Of a stretch of 64,000 bases of DNA, positions 51,320 to 63,530 are shown one piece after another. Position 1 is the stretch's first letter; every line of letters starts with the position of its first letter. Source of the DNA: Lonicera japonica (lineage: Eukaryota; Streptophyta; Magnoliopsida; Dipsacales; Caprifoliaceae); contig CM038469.1 in the NCBI GenBank assembly GCA_021464415.1, positions 15,106,501 to 15,170,500 on the forward strand, written 5' to 3'. The notes beneath the pieces were generated by a model. The model made no database searches, was not told where the DNA came from, and saw only the letters and a program-made list of their open reading frames with translations. A program made the position numbers and the translations under genes.

Positions 51320-54300
51320 TTACCTACTCACAATAGCCTTGGGTTGAATTTGCTCAAAATCAAAAACCTCAAACATGAGCCGCCTTACATCCGGTTTCCC
51401 ATAAACCGTGTACGAGAGACCATGAATGGCTTGCTGGACCGAGGTGGTGGCCGGATTCCTCAGCCTCCGGTTGTGTTCATACGAATCTTGAACTTCTTCA
51501 CTGTATATTATGAATCGGTGGAGGTGCTTTTCCCTCAAGAATTTTCCGCAGAATTTGTTCATTAGAAGGCGGCGGTGTTTCTCTTGTAACCATCTACCCG
51601 GTGCATCCAAATGCTTCATAAGTAACCTCTCAGCCATGACAAGATCCTGCATATAAAGATGAGTTTGGGGGAGGATTTCATTTCTTGTCATTCCTATTGG
51701 GTTTTCTTTATTGAGAAATAAACTTCTTTCTAGTGTTTGATAACATTTTTTTCTCATCATGGAAAATCCCCAAGATATTCATGTCCCATCTTTAGTGGTG
51801 TTTGCTTGCATAATGCTACATGGTACAACTTGGTTTGGCCTTGTTTTCCCATTTTCAGTGTAAGTCAAAGACAACGTCCAGTCTAGGTTTTTGTTTTTAA
51901 TCAAGAATCATTCTATTAAAATACCTATTTTTTTCTCCAAGAAATACATATACCACGGTAAAACTTGCTTTAGCCTAAACTACTCCATTTCTAGAGAATC
52001 CAGAAACCACCTCCCATGAGTTTCTTTGACTTCCATAAACCCCACATTTTTAGTATGTGAAACAATTCCAAGGAATTTAATTCTTTTCCGTGAAAATCAA
52101 TCAAATGAACCCTTAAAAGAAGGATAGGGTCAATAATCCTTTGAAAAAAATTACCTGGATCTTTTGGCCAAGGTATTCTAGTCGTTCAAAGCAAAACCGA
52201 GGATGTTCAAACTTGTATTTCGATGGGTGCAAGAAAGAAAGCTGTATTTCAAGAAGAAAAGGAAGGACAATGAGAAGAAAGTTCATCAGATGATAAACAA
52301 GAAACTGCTACGCAAGTTTCTAAGTATATACACAAGCCTATTTGCATCAAGCTTCAAAGTATATAAACCAGTTTCATATATCAAGCAAGAGGAATAAAAA
52401 GACAGAGGAAAGGGGGATTTGTAAAGGGATTTTACCTGTAAACCAAGTCCAAGTTCTATGTTCCTGGCTTCGGTAATTTCAGGAATCCTATCAGTCATTG
52501 ACAAGGGATAACCCAAAGATTCCATAACCTGAGGTCTGCTATCATAATCCCATATATTTCCACGGAACCGATGCATTCCTGGTGGAACGCATGCCCGGAA
52601 AAGCCTCGGGTGTGCAAAAAGAGCATCTTCTGGAGGCTGCACAATGTAAGTGAAGGAAGCAATTAACTAAATTTTTCAAAAAGTTAAGGTGGGTTATAAA
52701 ATTTTACGATGCATACGACAAATAAGTACATATAAAAATATTTAGTTACGTGTATCTATCTATATGCAATTCTTTGGATTATTAATTGAGACAACTTTTA
52801 GAGGCAGATTCAAGAATAAGAGTGAGTAGAAAGAGTGAGTAGAGAGAGAGAGAGCTTACTATATATGTGGCAACATCTTGCCAGCTGATCTTTCTTTGAT
52901 CAAACTCCACAGAGACATAATCTACATCTTCAAGTTGTCTCCTCAATTTTGGCTGGCAGTCTTCTTCTTCTGGGTCCATTCCAAAGACTTCAAAAAGAAC
53001 TCGGTAAACTTCTGGCATACCAAAACATAAATATATTGCCCCGAACAAAGCCCAGAATACAGATCTGTAAAATTCAAATTTATATTAAATCCGCTGTTGC
53101 AATTAGTTTGCCAAAGGCTGACCATAATAAATAGCATAATATCGATGAAATGACACGGCAAGACTCATATAAAATCAGAAGAGGATGGCGAGATCACAAA
53201 TTAAATGAGAATGGAAGAATAAGGCAAAAATCTCAGAAATTAGCCACGGCAACAACTTAGAAATGGAAAACAGTATCATGGTTTTCTCGACTCAAGTAAA
53301 ACAATATGTTACTTGTATGCTATTACTCATTACCAAGTATAAAAGAGTCCAAATTAGTAGGTCATCCTTAAGTGAAGGTTAACATGATCCTCAAAACATG
53401 ATTCCACCAAACATCAGCAGACAGGAAAAAGTCCTTAAATTTAATAGATCATCCAATTCAATTATCAAACCAAAGCATGTGTATAATACAAATCGAACCT
53501 CGTCTGAAGTAACATGTAGTTCTTCTGCATTTGGATTATGAGCATTAACATCCACAGACTGACCTTGACATCACAAGTTCCACACTTTTGAACCACAGTT
53601 GAGTTTTGAACATTTAGTCCAATGGCCCTTTTTCTATTTAGCGCTCAAAGATTCCCAACCCTAAGGCCACCCTAGGCACTAGGTGGTGGGCTACCGCTTT
53701 CCCTAGCTCAGCCGCCTATGTGCGCAAGATGACAATTAGGCAGTATTGCTCAAGTTTTTCCACTCCTTTTGTTTTAAAAATTGATCTTTTCATGTTTGAA
53801 CTATGACAACATTTATATGAATGATTGTTTGGTTGGTTGGGCTTTTAAAAAATATTTGGGGTTTTTTTAAAAAATAAAAATAAAATCTTGTTTGGCTCAC
53901 CTATTTTAAAAACTTCATTCAAGTAAAAATAATATTTTTTGTTTATTTTCTCTTTTGTATTTTAGAAAAACTTCAAGAAATGAATAAAAAAACAAAGATC
54001 ATATTTTTTGTAAAATTTTAAAAATAGTGTACCATATACAAATCGAACTGAAAAACAGTTTTAAAGAACTATACTTAAAAGTAAATTTTAAATTAAAGAT
54101 TTAAAAACTCCAACCAAATAGAACCATAATGTTCTTTTTAGAGCAAGGTTACAACTTTCTTTAGCAGTACTCCCAAGAATTAAATAAGTCAATTATTGGC
54201 CACCTAGGCACTAGGCCTCCTCATGCTGCCCAATTTCTGGCTAGACAAGAACATTGGTTCGCCCCAATGATGCTATGGCGAACAATATGTAGACAACGCC

Positions 54301-55875
54301 AAATTCCCTGTATGATGCAAACCTTGTCTACTGTCTATTTCACATTGAAACAGTCAACTGAAGGTCCTTCACATTTCAGTAGCAGGTTAGCAGCTCACAT
54401 GAGAGCATCATGTGAATAGTACCATTATCCAAACCCACTACTAATATGGGCGTAGAAGGGTAGTGAGTACCTATGGAGTAAGGTACAAGGTGCTAATGTC
54501 TAGCAAGTATTAAGGGATTATAAAAGAATAAGTTAAGGCCCTCAGAGAGGAAGGGCTAGACTGCAAGAGCAAATTAAGATATGGCAGACAAAAGGTCACA
54601 TGGGTGCTTAGACAGCAGCTTGTGCACAGAAATCCAGGGTGACACAAGCTAACGGAGATAGTATATTTAGTTATTTACATATTGATAATCAATTGCTCAA
54701 CCCCTGTTGGGGTCACAATGGATCACTCGTCCAAAACAAGAGGGCGCCATTTGCGAACTTATACCAAGCCAAATCTGGGCATTCCAGAATTATATTTAGC
54801 AATAGGCATCATCATGTGTTTTATTTGAACAAGCATATATGGCTGTAATTTGAACGTAAAGTAGCACATTCACTCAACACTTAAAAAGGCATCTTTTCTC
54901 TCAACACTCTAATCCTTTATCCATTATACATTCTTATGATTCAATAACGATTCTCCCTTATTATATAGATAGTTGGCACGCACAAATGCACAATATCAAA
55001 TACAACCAAAACTAGCAGCCTAAAATGGAAAACAGATCACATTAACCTAAAAGCATCAAAATCTAATTGAAATCAAATTTAACAACTTACTTCACGGGCG
55101 GTTCTCTCTCCTTCCGTATCAACTTATCCATATCATCATAAGTGAATATCAAATTATGCAAGCTAGCAGCCTTAATCCACCTAGGAAGATACCTCTTCCC
55201 AATCAAAGCATACACCCTCTCCCTCATTGGACCAGGCGATTCCCTCGGATACCGCTGCAAGAAAAACTCAGCCAAAGCTAATTCAAGAACATACTGACCC
55301 AAGAACATTAACCTAGAATGCCCCGACCTCACATGCCGGGCATTAGTCCTCTCACAATGCGGATGTTGGAAAGCTAAGTATAACAATGTATCGAATTGCT
55401 TTGCCGGGTTATCATCCCCATAATTCTCAGATGGCTCTAATGGGTACCCAAGGGCTTGTTTGGCCTCAAGAAGATACTCATCAATCCAAGTTTTATCAGC
55501 ATTGTTGAGGCGTTGTGAGGGTAAGCAAGAACTGAGTAAAGGGAATGATTTGAGGGCTAATTGAGGGCTGTTGAGGAATCTTTGGGCCAATTTGGCATCA
55601 TCAAGTGGGGGTTTTAGAATGAATCTCTTCGGGGGAATTTTTTTCTTTGGGGCTACGTATTTTTTCCGTTCAGCTAGTTCTTTGAGGAGTCTTTGGGGGC
55701 TGTTTTGGGGGAGTTCTTGTGGGTCAACTGCAACTGCGAAAATGGAGAAATTGGGGGATTTGGGTATTAAAGATTTAGGGCTTTTGAGGTGGGTTTTGAA
55801 GGGGGAGATTGACAATGAAGACGAGAAGGAAAGGTCAGTTATGTGATGAGATTTGAAGGGTGAACAGAGCTCCAT
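51320..55875 (-). CDS. RNC1: RNC1, chloroplast RNase III-domain splicing factor (5 exons, 534 aa)
   Basis: Exons (minus): 55875-55091, 53064-52860, 52636-52436, 52241-52155, 51646-51320; GT-AG junctions and 535 codons. RNC1 is a plant protein that associates with group II introns in the plastid and promotes their splicing. The first ~45 residues are rich in Ser/Pro/Lys with few acidic residues, as in a chloroplast transit peptide. Two RNase III-like domains follow: about residues 155-330, and about 395-520. In both, the family signature is recognisable but the catalytic Asp is lost: FLGQ at 191-194 and LEYLGQ at 418-423, where active RNase III has LGD. This agrees with the known view of RNC1 as an RNA-binding, non-cleaving protein. 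IDEYLLEAKQALGYPLEPSE, EDALFAHPRLFRACVPPGMH and GKPDVRRLMFEVFDFEQIQP are family hallmarks. Length matches the family. Intron 1 (2026 bp) is repeat-rich. Confidence 0.96.
53065..55090 (-). other. RNC1 intron 1, repeat-rich
   Basis: A 2-kb intron (GTAAGT donor, TTTACAG acceptor on the minus strand). It contains a segment at about 53640-54240 bounded by CCCTAGGCACTAGGTGGTGG and CACCTAGGCACTAGGCCTCC, which share the TAGGCACTAGG core in direct and near-palindromic form and suggest an old insertion. I see no coding sequence in it. Confidence 0.6.
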
Positions 55876-57293
55876 GAGTGTAAACTATATATATGGAGGG
55901 GAAACTGAAATGGGTTTTTTGTGTGAGAAGTTTAGAGATTGTTAACATTAAGGGATTTGGAGAATTAGAAGGTGAAATTATGGGGCTCGTGGGTGAATAT
56001 GGTGGCCATTAATGGAGGTTTTTGCAGGGTTTTGCTAGGGATTGGGAGGTGGATAAGGTGGAAAAATGTGACAGGTAGCAGCGAGGGTGACGAGATATTT
56101 TATGCAATTTAGTGGGCAAGATTCAGCTCCTTGTATTGGACTGAGCTTTTGTTTAACTTACGAGTGGGCTTTAGGTTTAAAATTGGTTAAATTGATTTAT
56201 GACAAGCAAATTTAATTACTTTAAATATATGATAATATACATTTAAAATTTATAAAATTTTGGAGAAATAAGTTTAGAGATTTGTTGAGTTGAAAATTTT
56301 CCAATGCATTTATCACAATAGTCTTACTTTACTTTTCAAAATATTAGAGGTTGAAATACACGTGATATATACGCACACTTTACTTTTATGCAGGTAGATA
56401 TATAACTTAAATTAGAAAATATTTAGTAGGTGTGTAAGTAGCCTAATGGCCAAGCTCTTTTTTTAACAACCAGAAATCATGGGTTCAAATTTCAACAAAT
56501 TATTATTTTATTAAAAAAACGTGCAGGCAAGAAATAGGAAATTGCCATATTCAATGTCACAATCGAATATTGGGGCTTTACTTTTATATACACAAAGATA
56601 TTAAATTGGTAGAAAATAATTTTTGCATATAATCATTTTTTTTAATTGGTAGTTCCCATTCTCAACCATTGATTAGTTGGATGGTTATATTTCTTGGAGT
56701 ATTATAAGTGCACCTCTTGCTTTTATCTCAAACATTATAACTATTCTTAACATCGTAAACTTTATATATATATATATAATCACTAGCCTTCAAAGAGGAC
56801 TAGAGCCATGCCATAAATAGCCAAAAAAATATATAAAGATGGGGATACAACAAGGCCATCCCCAATACCTAAAAAATACTAATGAAAAGAACAAAAATTA
56901 TGAGATGAACCAAAGGACAAGACCGAAAGTCCACAAAGCAATTCAAAACAAAAAGATAAAGTTTAAACAGATTGATCCAATACATCTCTTCTCTTTTCTT
57001 CTTGTTCTGCAAATAGACCTGCATTGATACAATGGCTAGAAAGAAGAAAATGAATTAGATTAAGTTATTTCATGTGGCTTTACTGGTGCCTCAGCTTCAA
57101 TTAAAAGCTTCAACTTCCTTCTTATTTTTCTCTAATTGAAGCTTTCTTTAATTTATTTGCTTGTTTAGAGAAAGAATGGTTCCTTTCTTCTGCCTTGTGC
57201 TTTAGTTTGAACAAGAGATGGAGTATACTCTGATCTAACTTGGCAGGAAGAATGTGTGCTCAAAGAGGGTCTGCTCTTTTGAGAGTGTAAAGC
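55876..57293. other. Upstream of RNC1: promoter-side sequence, SINE-like unit and LINE-like remnant
   Basis: 55876-56130 is the RNC1 promoter/leader side (a TATATATAG lies only about 12 bp above the ATG). A SINE-like unit is at 56430-56525. From about 56830 the minus strand resembles degraded LINE-associated sequence that seems to continue beyond the inserted copy B element. No intact gene. Confidence 0.5.
56430..56525 (+). mobile_element. SINE-like sequence
   Basis: GTAAGTAGCCTAATGGCCAAG (box A-like) and CATGGGTTCAAATTTC (box B-like), then an A-rich end. Older than the SINE at 50960; no clear target duplication. Confidence 0.45.
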
Positions 57294-59279
57294 TATAACA
57301 CCTTGTGTTTAAATTTATGAAATTATGTTTGATTAAGTATATTTTGTGTGGAAATTTCCAATAAATGGTTATAGAAAGTATTAAAATTTAATTTTTGAAG
57401 TTTTGGAGCCAACAGGCGCCTGTTAAAAGAAACAAGTATTGTTTAAAGTGGTTCTGGAGAAAAGAAATTTCTGGCACTCAATAGGCGCCTGTTGGGGCTC
57501 AATAGGTGCTTGTTGTAAGGTTGGTGGAAATTTTTTAAAAGGATTCTAGAGTTTTCTTTTTCATAAAATCTTACCATTTTCCACCTAACTTTAAAGCAAA
57601 GGTTTCTCCATTCTTAAAATTTCACCCAAATTAAGCTTTTGAAATTCGATTAAGCTTTATGAGAAATTATTCTACACGACTTGAGAATCGTGGAAGTTTA
57701 GGAATTTCGGGATTTCACTAAACTGGGTTTCAATTATCATATTTTTTTTCTTTTTTTCGACTTATTAATTTGAGGTAGGAGTTCTCTTGGTTTTAAAACT
57801 CAATAAGTTTGTTTATATGTTTTCAAATTTGATAATATGATTTTATATATTAAAAATTTAATGATTCTATGCATATATGTTTAACATGAATACCATGTTG
57901 ATTGTTAATGATGATCCATGAATGTTTGAACTAAGAATTCACGAAGTGAAGCAAGATATGCCGTTTAAACTTGATACTTACGTAATGTTTGATTCATACA
58001 GGATGTTCCTCGGGTGTATATGTAATGGTTTGATAAAAATGGATCAGTTAATGATTTTATATACACCAAAGGATATGGATGAATGTTTGACAGAGTTTAT
58101 ATGGCATATGTTATTTCTAGTTTACATTTAAAGCATGAATGCATTTTATGCATTATTATTGTGTCAACCCGGCATCTTGGTGATATCATGGCAAGCTCGG
58201 AAGATTCCTATGGTGTATGGCATGAATATTGATATCTTGGAAGGCTTATATTTCTTATTTATGATATTGAGACCTTTCTATGCTCGTTGCAGCATTCTGG
58301 AATATGATATTATCTTCAAAATAAACTTGATTGTTGTTCCATTATACCCTTCCAACGGTGAAGGGAAAGGGTATTGGTACGTGCTTGCTGGTATAAAAAT
58401 AAGTAGGACTTGGTGCCCTTGGATTGAAAATCCCTAAACTTCTGGAAGGCAGCAAAGCAACGGTTGTCTAGAGCTAGCGGCGAGTAGCCCGAAAATCTAG
58501 ACAACGGTAAGGCACTGACGATTGTGTTGATATGATATTGATGGACATGTGGTCCAATTCTATTATTATGTGATGATAATCTTCCTTGGGGCAATATATG
58601 TCAAATTATTGTTATCATGTTCGGTTTACTCTTTCGAGCAGTTGGGCCCATTTTTAATACTATCATTGTGATTTGGTTCGGCTTCAGTATCTCTTGGTAA
58701 CGTGGTACAATGGTTGACACAAGAGAGGTAACTTGCATATGCACATGCATGCATTGTTTTCTAAGAGGATGGCTTTAAATTAAATTATCAGTTAAAGTAT
58801 GATTTGTTAATGAACTGGTAATTATGTTTTAAAACATATTATTCCTTATTATTTTCTCTTACTGAGCTGTGAGCTCATCCCATTTTTTATTAAATAAATT
58901 TAGGTACACATGAGATGAATGAGGTTAACGAAACGACAGGTTTGGGGACGAAGTATATCGCTTTGATACACACTTATTTTTGTTATGCATATGTTCATAG
59001 GGAAGCCACGGCTAGTCTAAGTTACTGTACATGCTCGGACTTGCTGTTATATTATTGTGTATCTTTTTGCATGCATATACATATGTGTTATGCTTCTATT
59101 TCATAGTATCATCATTTATACGAGTGACAAATGGTTGATTGACATGTGTTAAATGTTTTTATCATGATTTATTATTTATTATTTATCTTAAATCCATTTT
59201 AACTAGTCTAAGGTGGGTTAATAACGCTCAAGGCCTTAATTGCGGGTGTAATCCAAATAATTAGGACGGGGGCGTTACA
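57294..59279 (+). mobile_element. Long TATAACACC...GCGTTACA element, copy B (uninterrupted, 1986 bp)
   Basis: Ends TATAACACC (TGTAACACC with one transition) and GGGGGCGTTACA; flanking 5-mers AAAGC/AAAGA match at 4 of 5. Shares long blocks with copies A and C (for example TCCCTAAACTTCTGGAAGGC-like, GAGCTAGCGGCGAGTAGC, TGTGAGCTC near 58870). No retroviral domain; ORFs at 57922 and 58135 have no conserved features. This is the best copy for defining the family, probably a solo LTR. Confidence 0.6.
57400..57515 (+). repeat. Repeated AATAGGCGCCTGTT motif in copy B
   Basis: CAACAGGCGCCTGTTA (57409), CAATAGGCGCCTGTTG (57480) and CAATAGGTGCTTGTTG (57498) are three palindrome-cored copies of ARGCGCCT within about 105 bp. 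Confidence 0.7.
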
Positions 59280-60075
59280 AAAGAAACAATGTTAATAGGA
59301 ATTGAATTAAAAGATATGGAAGGAGTGAGAATGTGATATTGATTTCCCACTAAAAGAGGAAAATGCCAATTGAAAATTGAAGAAGTGCCATCTTGCCTAA
59401 GAAGAATGCAATTTTCAGTGTTGATTTTATTTATAGCATTAGCAAATTCCTAATATGCTCTAGCTTCCCATATTTGAAAGAGCTCTTCTTTTGCCATGTT
59501 TCCCCAATTGATCAAGATCATCACCAACATTGAGAGTGGAAAGCCTAAAAATTGCTATAAATTAGTCAGAGCCAGCAGGAAAATAATAATTAATTGAAGC
59601 TTGAGTAACCTCAGGATTAATGTCAAAATTCTCTTCCGATGAATGTTCCCATGATTCACCATAATTATCATCATTAAACAAATGTTCACTGAGGAGAGAA
59701 TATTTGTTGTAATGTCTAGATTTAGTGTAATTATATGGAGCTTGTTGGCTGCCAAAATACAGAGATCTGTGGAGAGATTAAGTGGGGTTGTTATAGTAAA
59801 ATGTAGAGCTACTACATGAGGTGTAGAGTAAGGAATATGTGCCTCAAAAGAAGTAGATTTAAATTCAAAAGAAGTAGATTTTTCTACATTTGAATAGTTA
59901 AGTGGTGAGATTCCACTGAATTATGAACAAATGATAGTGTTGATGTGGCAGAGAAAACATTGTTTATGGCCAATGAAACATTGTTGGAGGCCGGGGAGAT
60001 GTCAACCACAACAACTTAAAAGCCATTGTTGGGAGGACTGATCGCAATGTTTTGTTGGTTGATAGCTGCATTATT
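59280..60075 (-). pseudogene. Degenerate LINE-like ORF1 segment (part 2)
   Basis: On the minus strand short readable stretches (INQQNIAISPPNNG, SPASNNVSLAINNVFSATS, WEHSSEENFDINPEVTQASI) are broken by frequent stops. They seem to continue the segment at 61979-62900 after removal of the element at 60076-61978. Identification as LINE ORF1 rests on context and composition; low certainty. Confidence 0.35.
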
Positions 60076-61978
60076 TATTACACCCAAACAACAAAATAAT
60101 ACTTAATTAAAAGTACTATTAAATTAAGAGAATAATATAACATAATCATTTCTAAAATCAACATCATCTCATATCCATGATTTTTTTTTTCTTTTTACAA
60201 ACTTGTCTTAAAAAGTTGTATTGACAAATATTTACAACTCATACACATTATAAGGGTTTTTAGTCAAAATACATAGAATAAGACTAGTAAATATTTATAT
60301 CTCAAAACTCATCTTTTGTTTGTGCTTAACTTATTTACAAAATATACAATTAACAAAATGACATAATGTCTTTTTCCATAAACATTCCCACATATCCTAG
60401 ACCTGGCAGTGGACGTCTCTTCTTGATAGTTGTGAATGCAACATCTTCCTTCATTAACATAATCTATAAAAATATATATTTCATATATAAACACATTTAA
60501 TTCCCATCATTTAGCCCTCATATAAGGCATCAGATGTACTATTACATACTTTTCTTTCAATCAAGTCGCGACTTAATTACATTATATTAACACAATGCTA
60601 TCAATATACATATTGCACACCACCCTTCATATTTGTACAATTAGATGTATATAAATTTCAAGTGAATACATTCACCTCAAATCTACACTAACATAGTTTC
60701 AAGTTCTATTATATCGGTGCAATGGAAGTGTAATTCCACCTCAATATAACCATTTTAAAGTGTACAAAATATGCTAACAATTACACAAATGTATACTATT
60801 TACACTTTTACTAGTTTATAATGCATTACAGCTATTCAAATTAGGCACAGTCGGGATCCACTGCACTAAGGAGGCACTTTTCATGATCCGATTGTTCCCA
60901 AATTTTTAAGGTAGTTATACAACATATCTATAAATAATTTTCCAAAATTTGAGCATAATTCAATGGCTAAAACATTAGAAATTCACAAAATAATTTGGTA
61001 TAAACGTGCTGTCCAGAATGTAACGTATGACAACGATCCAACTTTACACATTAAACTGTACCAATTGGCTAAGAACTAGATGCTCTAACATATATTTATG
61101 AAAATCTATATATGTCTATTTTTTAATGCAATTTATGGTGCACCAATCAGAGTTTTCTTCTAAAAGTTATCACAATTCTTGTACGATAACACAAATTTGC
61201 CAGAACATACAGACTTTAGGTTTTCACCTTGTTTTTCAATCAAATCTCATACAAAACCTTACTAACTATCAACAAACAACACATAAGTCATTTTATAGAT
61301 TTTTTTTACTTTTCTCACAAATTATATCTCTTCATAATCAAGAAAATTCAATACCATCATCACAACACACAAGAACACCAATAAATAAAACCCAAAACCA
61401 TGTTCTTTCATTTTCAATCATAATTTTCCAATTTCAATTACACAAACATGATAAAAGGATGATGAAAACATAAATAACATAGTTTGAACTTACCAAACTT
61501 TAATTCTCTAATTTTCCTTGTTGTTTCTCCTCTCTTTTTCCTCTTTGACTTTGGTCTTAAATTTTTAAACTTGTTAATGAATATTACACTAGAAAAGTGC
61601 TTGTGTAAACACAAGCTCCTCAAATGATGAATCATACAACTTTTACAAGAGTATAGCACCTAGCACATGCTTGTGCTATTTACACACAACCTTTTTCTAA
61701 TTCTATATTACACAGCTAAACCCATTTACATACTTTATTTTCACATAAGCTCCTCATGAATTTTTATTCTAACATGATTTCTTATAATATAAACAAAGTT
61801 AACTCACATTCTTTTTACAAAAATCAAATATCATGGTAAAATGCACAATTCTACTATTCACCACACATTTGGCATAAATTCATATTACCAAATGCACAAA
61901 CATGATTATAAACGATAATTAATGCTTAAACATGTTTAAATGATGCTAAAATATTTGTTTAAGATTCAGGATGTCACA
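60076..61978 (-). mobile_element. Non-coding TGTGACATCC...GGGTGTAATA element, copy D (1903 bp)
   Basis: On the minus strand it starts TGTGACATCC (61978) and ends GGGTGTAATA (60076), the same terminal type as copies A-C, though the interior is not obviously the same family. Flanks TTATT/TTTTT match at 4 of 5. It interrupts a LINE-like region. Confidence 0.5.
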
Positions 61979-62900
61979 TTTTTTGTTGTAGTAAGGAGAG
62001 GAATTTTATGGGGCAATGATATGTGAATTACAGTTGTAGGGAGGCAATCAATTAGAGTAATTGCTATAGAAGTAACATGGGAAGCAGCAGAATTGTTAGG
62101 CACAATTGCCTTACTAATCACATTATGACCAATAAGATGAACAATGGGACCGGTGGTTTTATTTTTGGGGACAAATTGCTGAGTGTTTTTGGCTATGGAT
62201 TTAGGCTTGTTTTCTAGAGTAGAAAAAGCCTTTTCTATTTCATTTTACACTTTTTTCAACAATTTGTAGGTTACCACAAAGTGACTGTGCAATTGTACCA
62301 CAATGTGTACAAAAAACAGGCATGTTTTCATAAGTGACATGAAGCTCAAAATTTAAATCTTCCCTCTCAATAAGAACTTTAAGGCTTGCAAAGAGAGGTT
62401 GATTTTTTATGTAGGTTAAAGGCAGTGATAGGAGAAGGACCTTTTGGAAAAATCAAACAGCCAATTAAATTGAACTTGCAGCTTTCCACAACTTTTTGAT
62501 ATTCTCTCTCATCTAATTTAATAGCTGGCATGTCTCCTTTGTAGTAAGGGGTGAGAGATCATTAATAAAGATATTTTGGGGAATGGTGGCATTAGAAAAC
62601 AAGCTAACAAAAGATGGTTTTGGAATACAAGAAGTGACTGCAATCGATTGTGTGTTGATAAAAGCAAACTGCCACACAGCTGCAGCTGACAACGGCAATG
62701 CCAATTGTTTTGCATTTTCTTGTGACCTATGTTGTTGATTTGGTGTATTATTGTTGGCAAGGTGTGAGTGAGAGACAGACAAAATCTTAACAACTTGTCA
62801 TAAAAAATAAGATATTGGCAGTCCACAACTCGCTGAATTTTACTCACATACTTGACAACTGGTTGTAAAAATAGTGTACACTTTTTTGGCACTATACGAC
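61979..62900 (-). pseudogene. Degenerate LINE-like ORF1 segment (part 1)
   Basis: The minus strand reads LPLSAAAVWQFAFINTQSI, then FNLIGCLIFPKGPSPITAFN and a zinc-knuckle-like VFCTHCGTIAQSL. These resemble the DUF4283-type ORF1 of plant LINEs (SYKGCLIGKL..., then CxxC). Many stops and frameshifts. Confidence 0.45.
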
Positions 62901-63530
62901 CAACACAAGTTTTGGACTACCATATATGTATTTTTGTATTCTTAAAATCACTTGTTAAATGGAATTGACTCTTATAAAAATGGTCAAGGTTCAAGTTACA
63001 CCGGTCGTGTAAGAATTAAATAGATTTACACCCACTCATAACTTTTTCTCAAATTTATAATTTATCAATTTCACCATTGGATTAGTTATATTTTTTGTCT
63101 TTGTCAAGCAAGTAAAGTTTTAAATTAATTAGATATTTGTGACCATTTAATCGGTACGTTTAATTTTACTTAAATTTTATAAAGCTCATAATTTAATTAT
63201 ATATATATAGAGCCTTTCACATACGGACTGGTGTGTACGCACCAGTCCCACTGCACAGTTCCCGAAAACCACGCACGAGTTAATTTTCCCTCTTTTTCCT
63301 TTTCAGTCAAACCCACCTCTACTATTTCTCTCCCTCTCTCTCTCAAAATGAGACCAACATACTCCTTCCCATTAAAAATTGCCTGAGCTCTTTATCTCTA
63401 TAAACTAGCTCCGACGAAGAGAGCTTTATCTCTCTAAAATACCTTTGATCAACGAGCTCTCTCTCTTACTTTCGACCGACTAGCTCTCTCTCACGGCATC
63501 AAGCTATCCTCGGCTTTCCCCCTCTCTCTC
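62901..63530. other. Intergenic sequence before the FAR1-like fragment
   Basis: AT-rich to 63210, then a C/T-rich, CTCTCT-repeated stretch (63290-63530) with three AGCTCTCTCTC-like repeats. No ORF or domain; I cannot tell whether it is the leader of the fragment that follows. Confidence 0.5.

Noticed and set aside
55887..55896. TATATATAG as TATA box of RNC1
   Set aside because: It is only about 12 bp above the start codon, so transcription from it would begin within the coding sequence; more likely leader sequence.
57922..58437. ORFs of 69 and 100 codons in copy B
   Set aside because: The matching region of copy A is full of stops and indels, and no domain is recognisable.
61126..61659. Asn/Gln/Ser-rich ORFs
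   Set aside because: AT-rich interior of a non-coding element; no conserved features.
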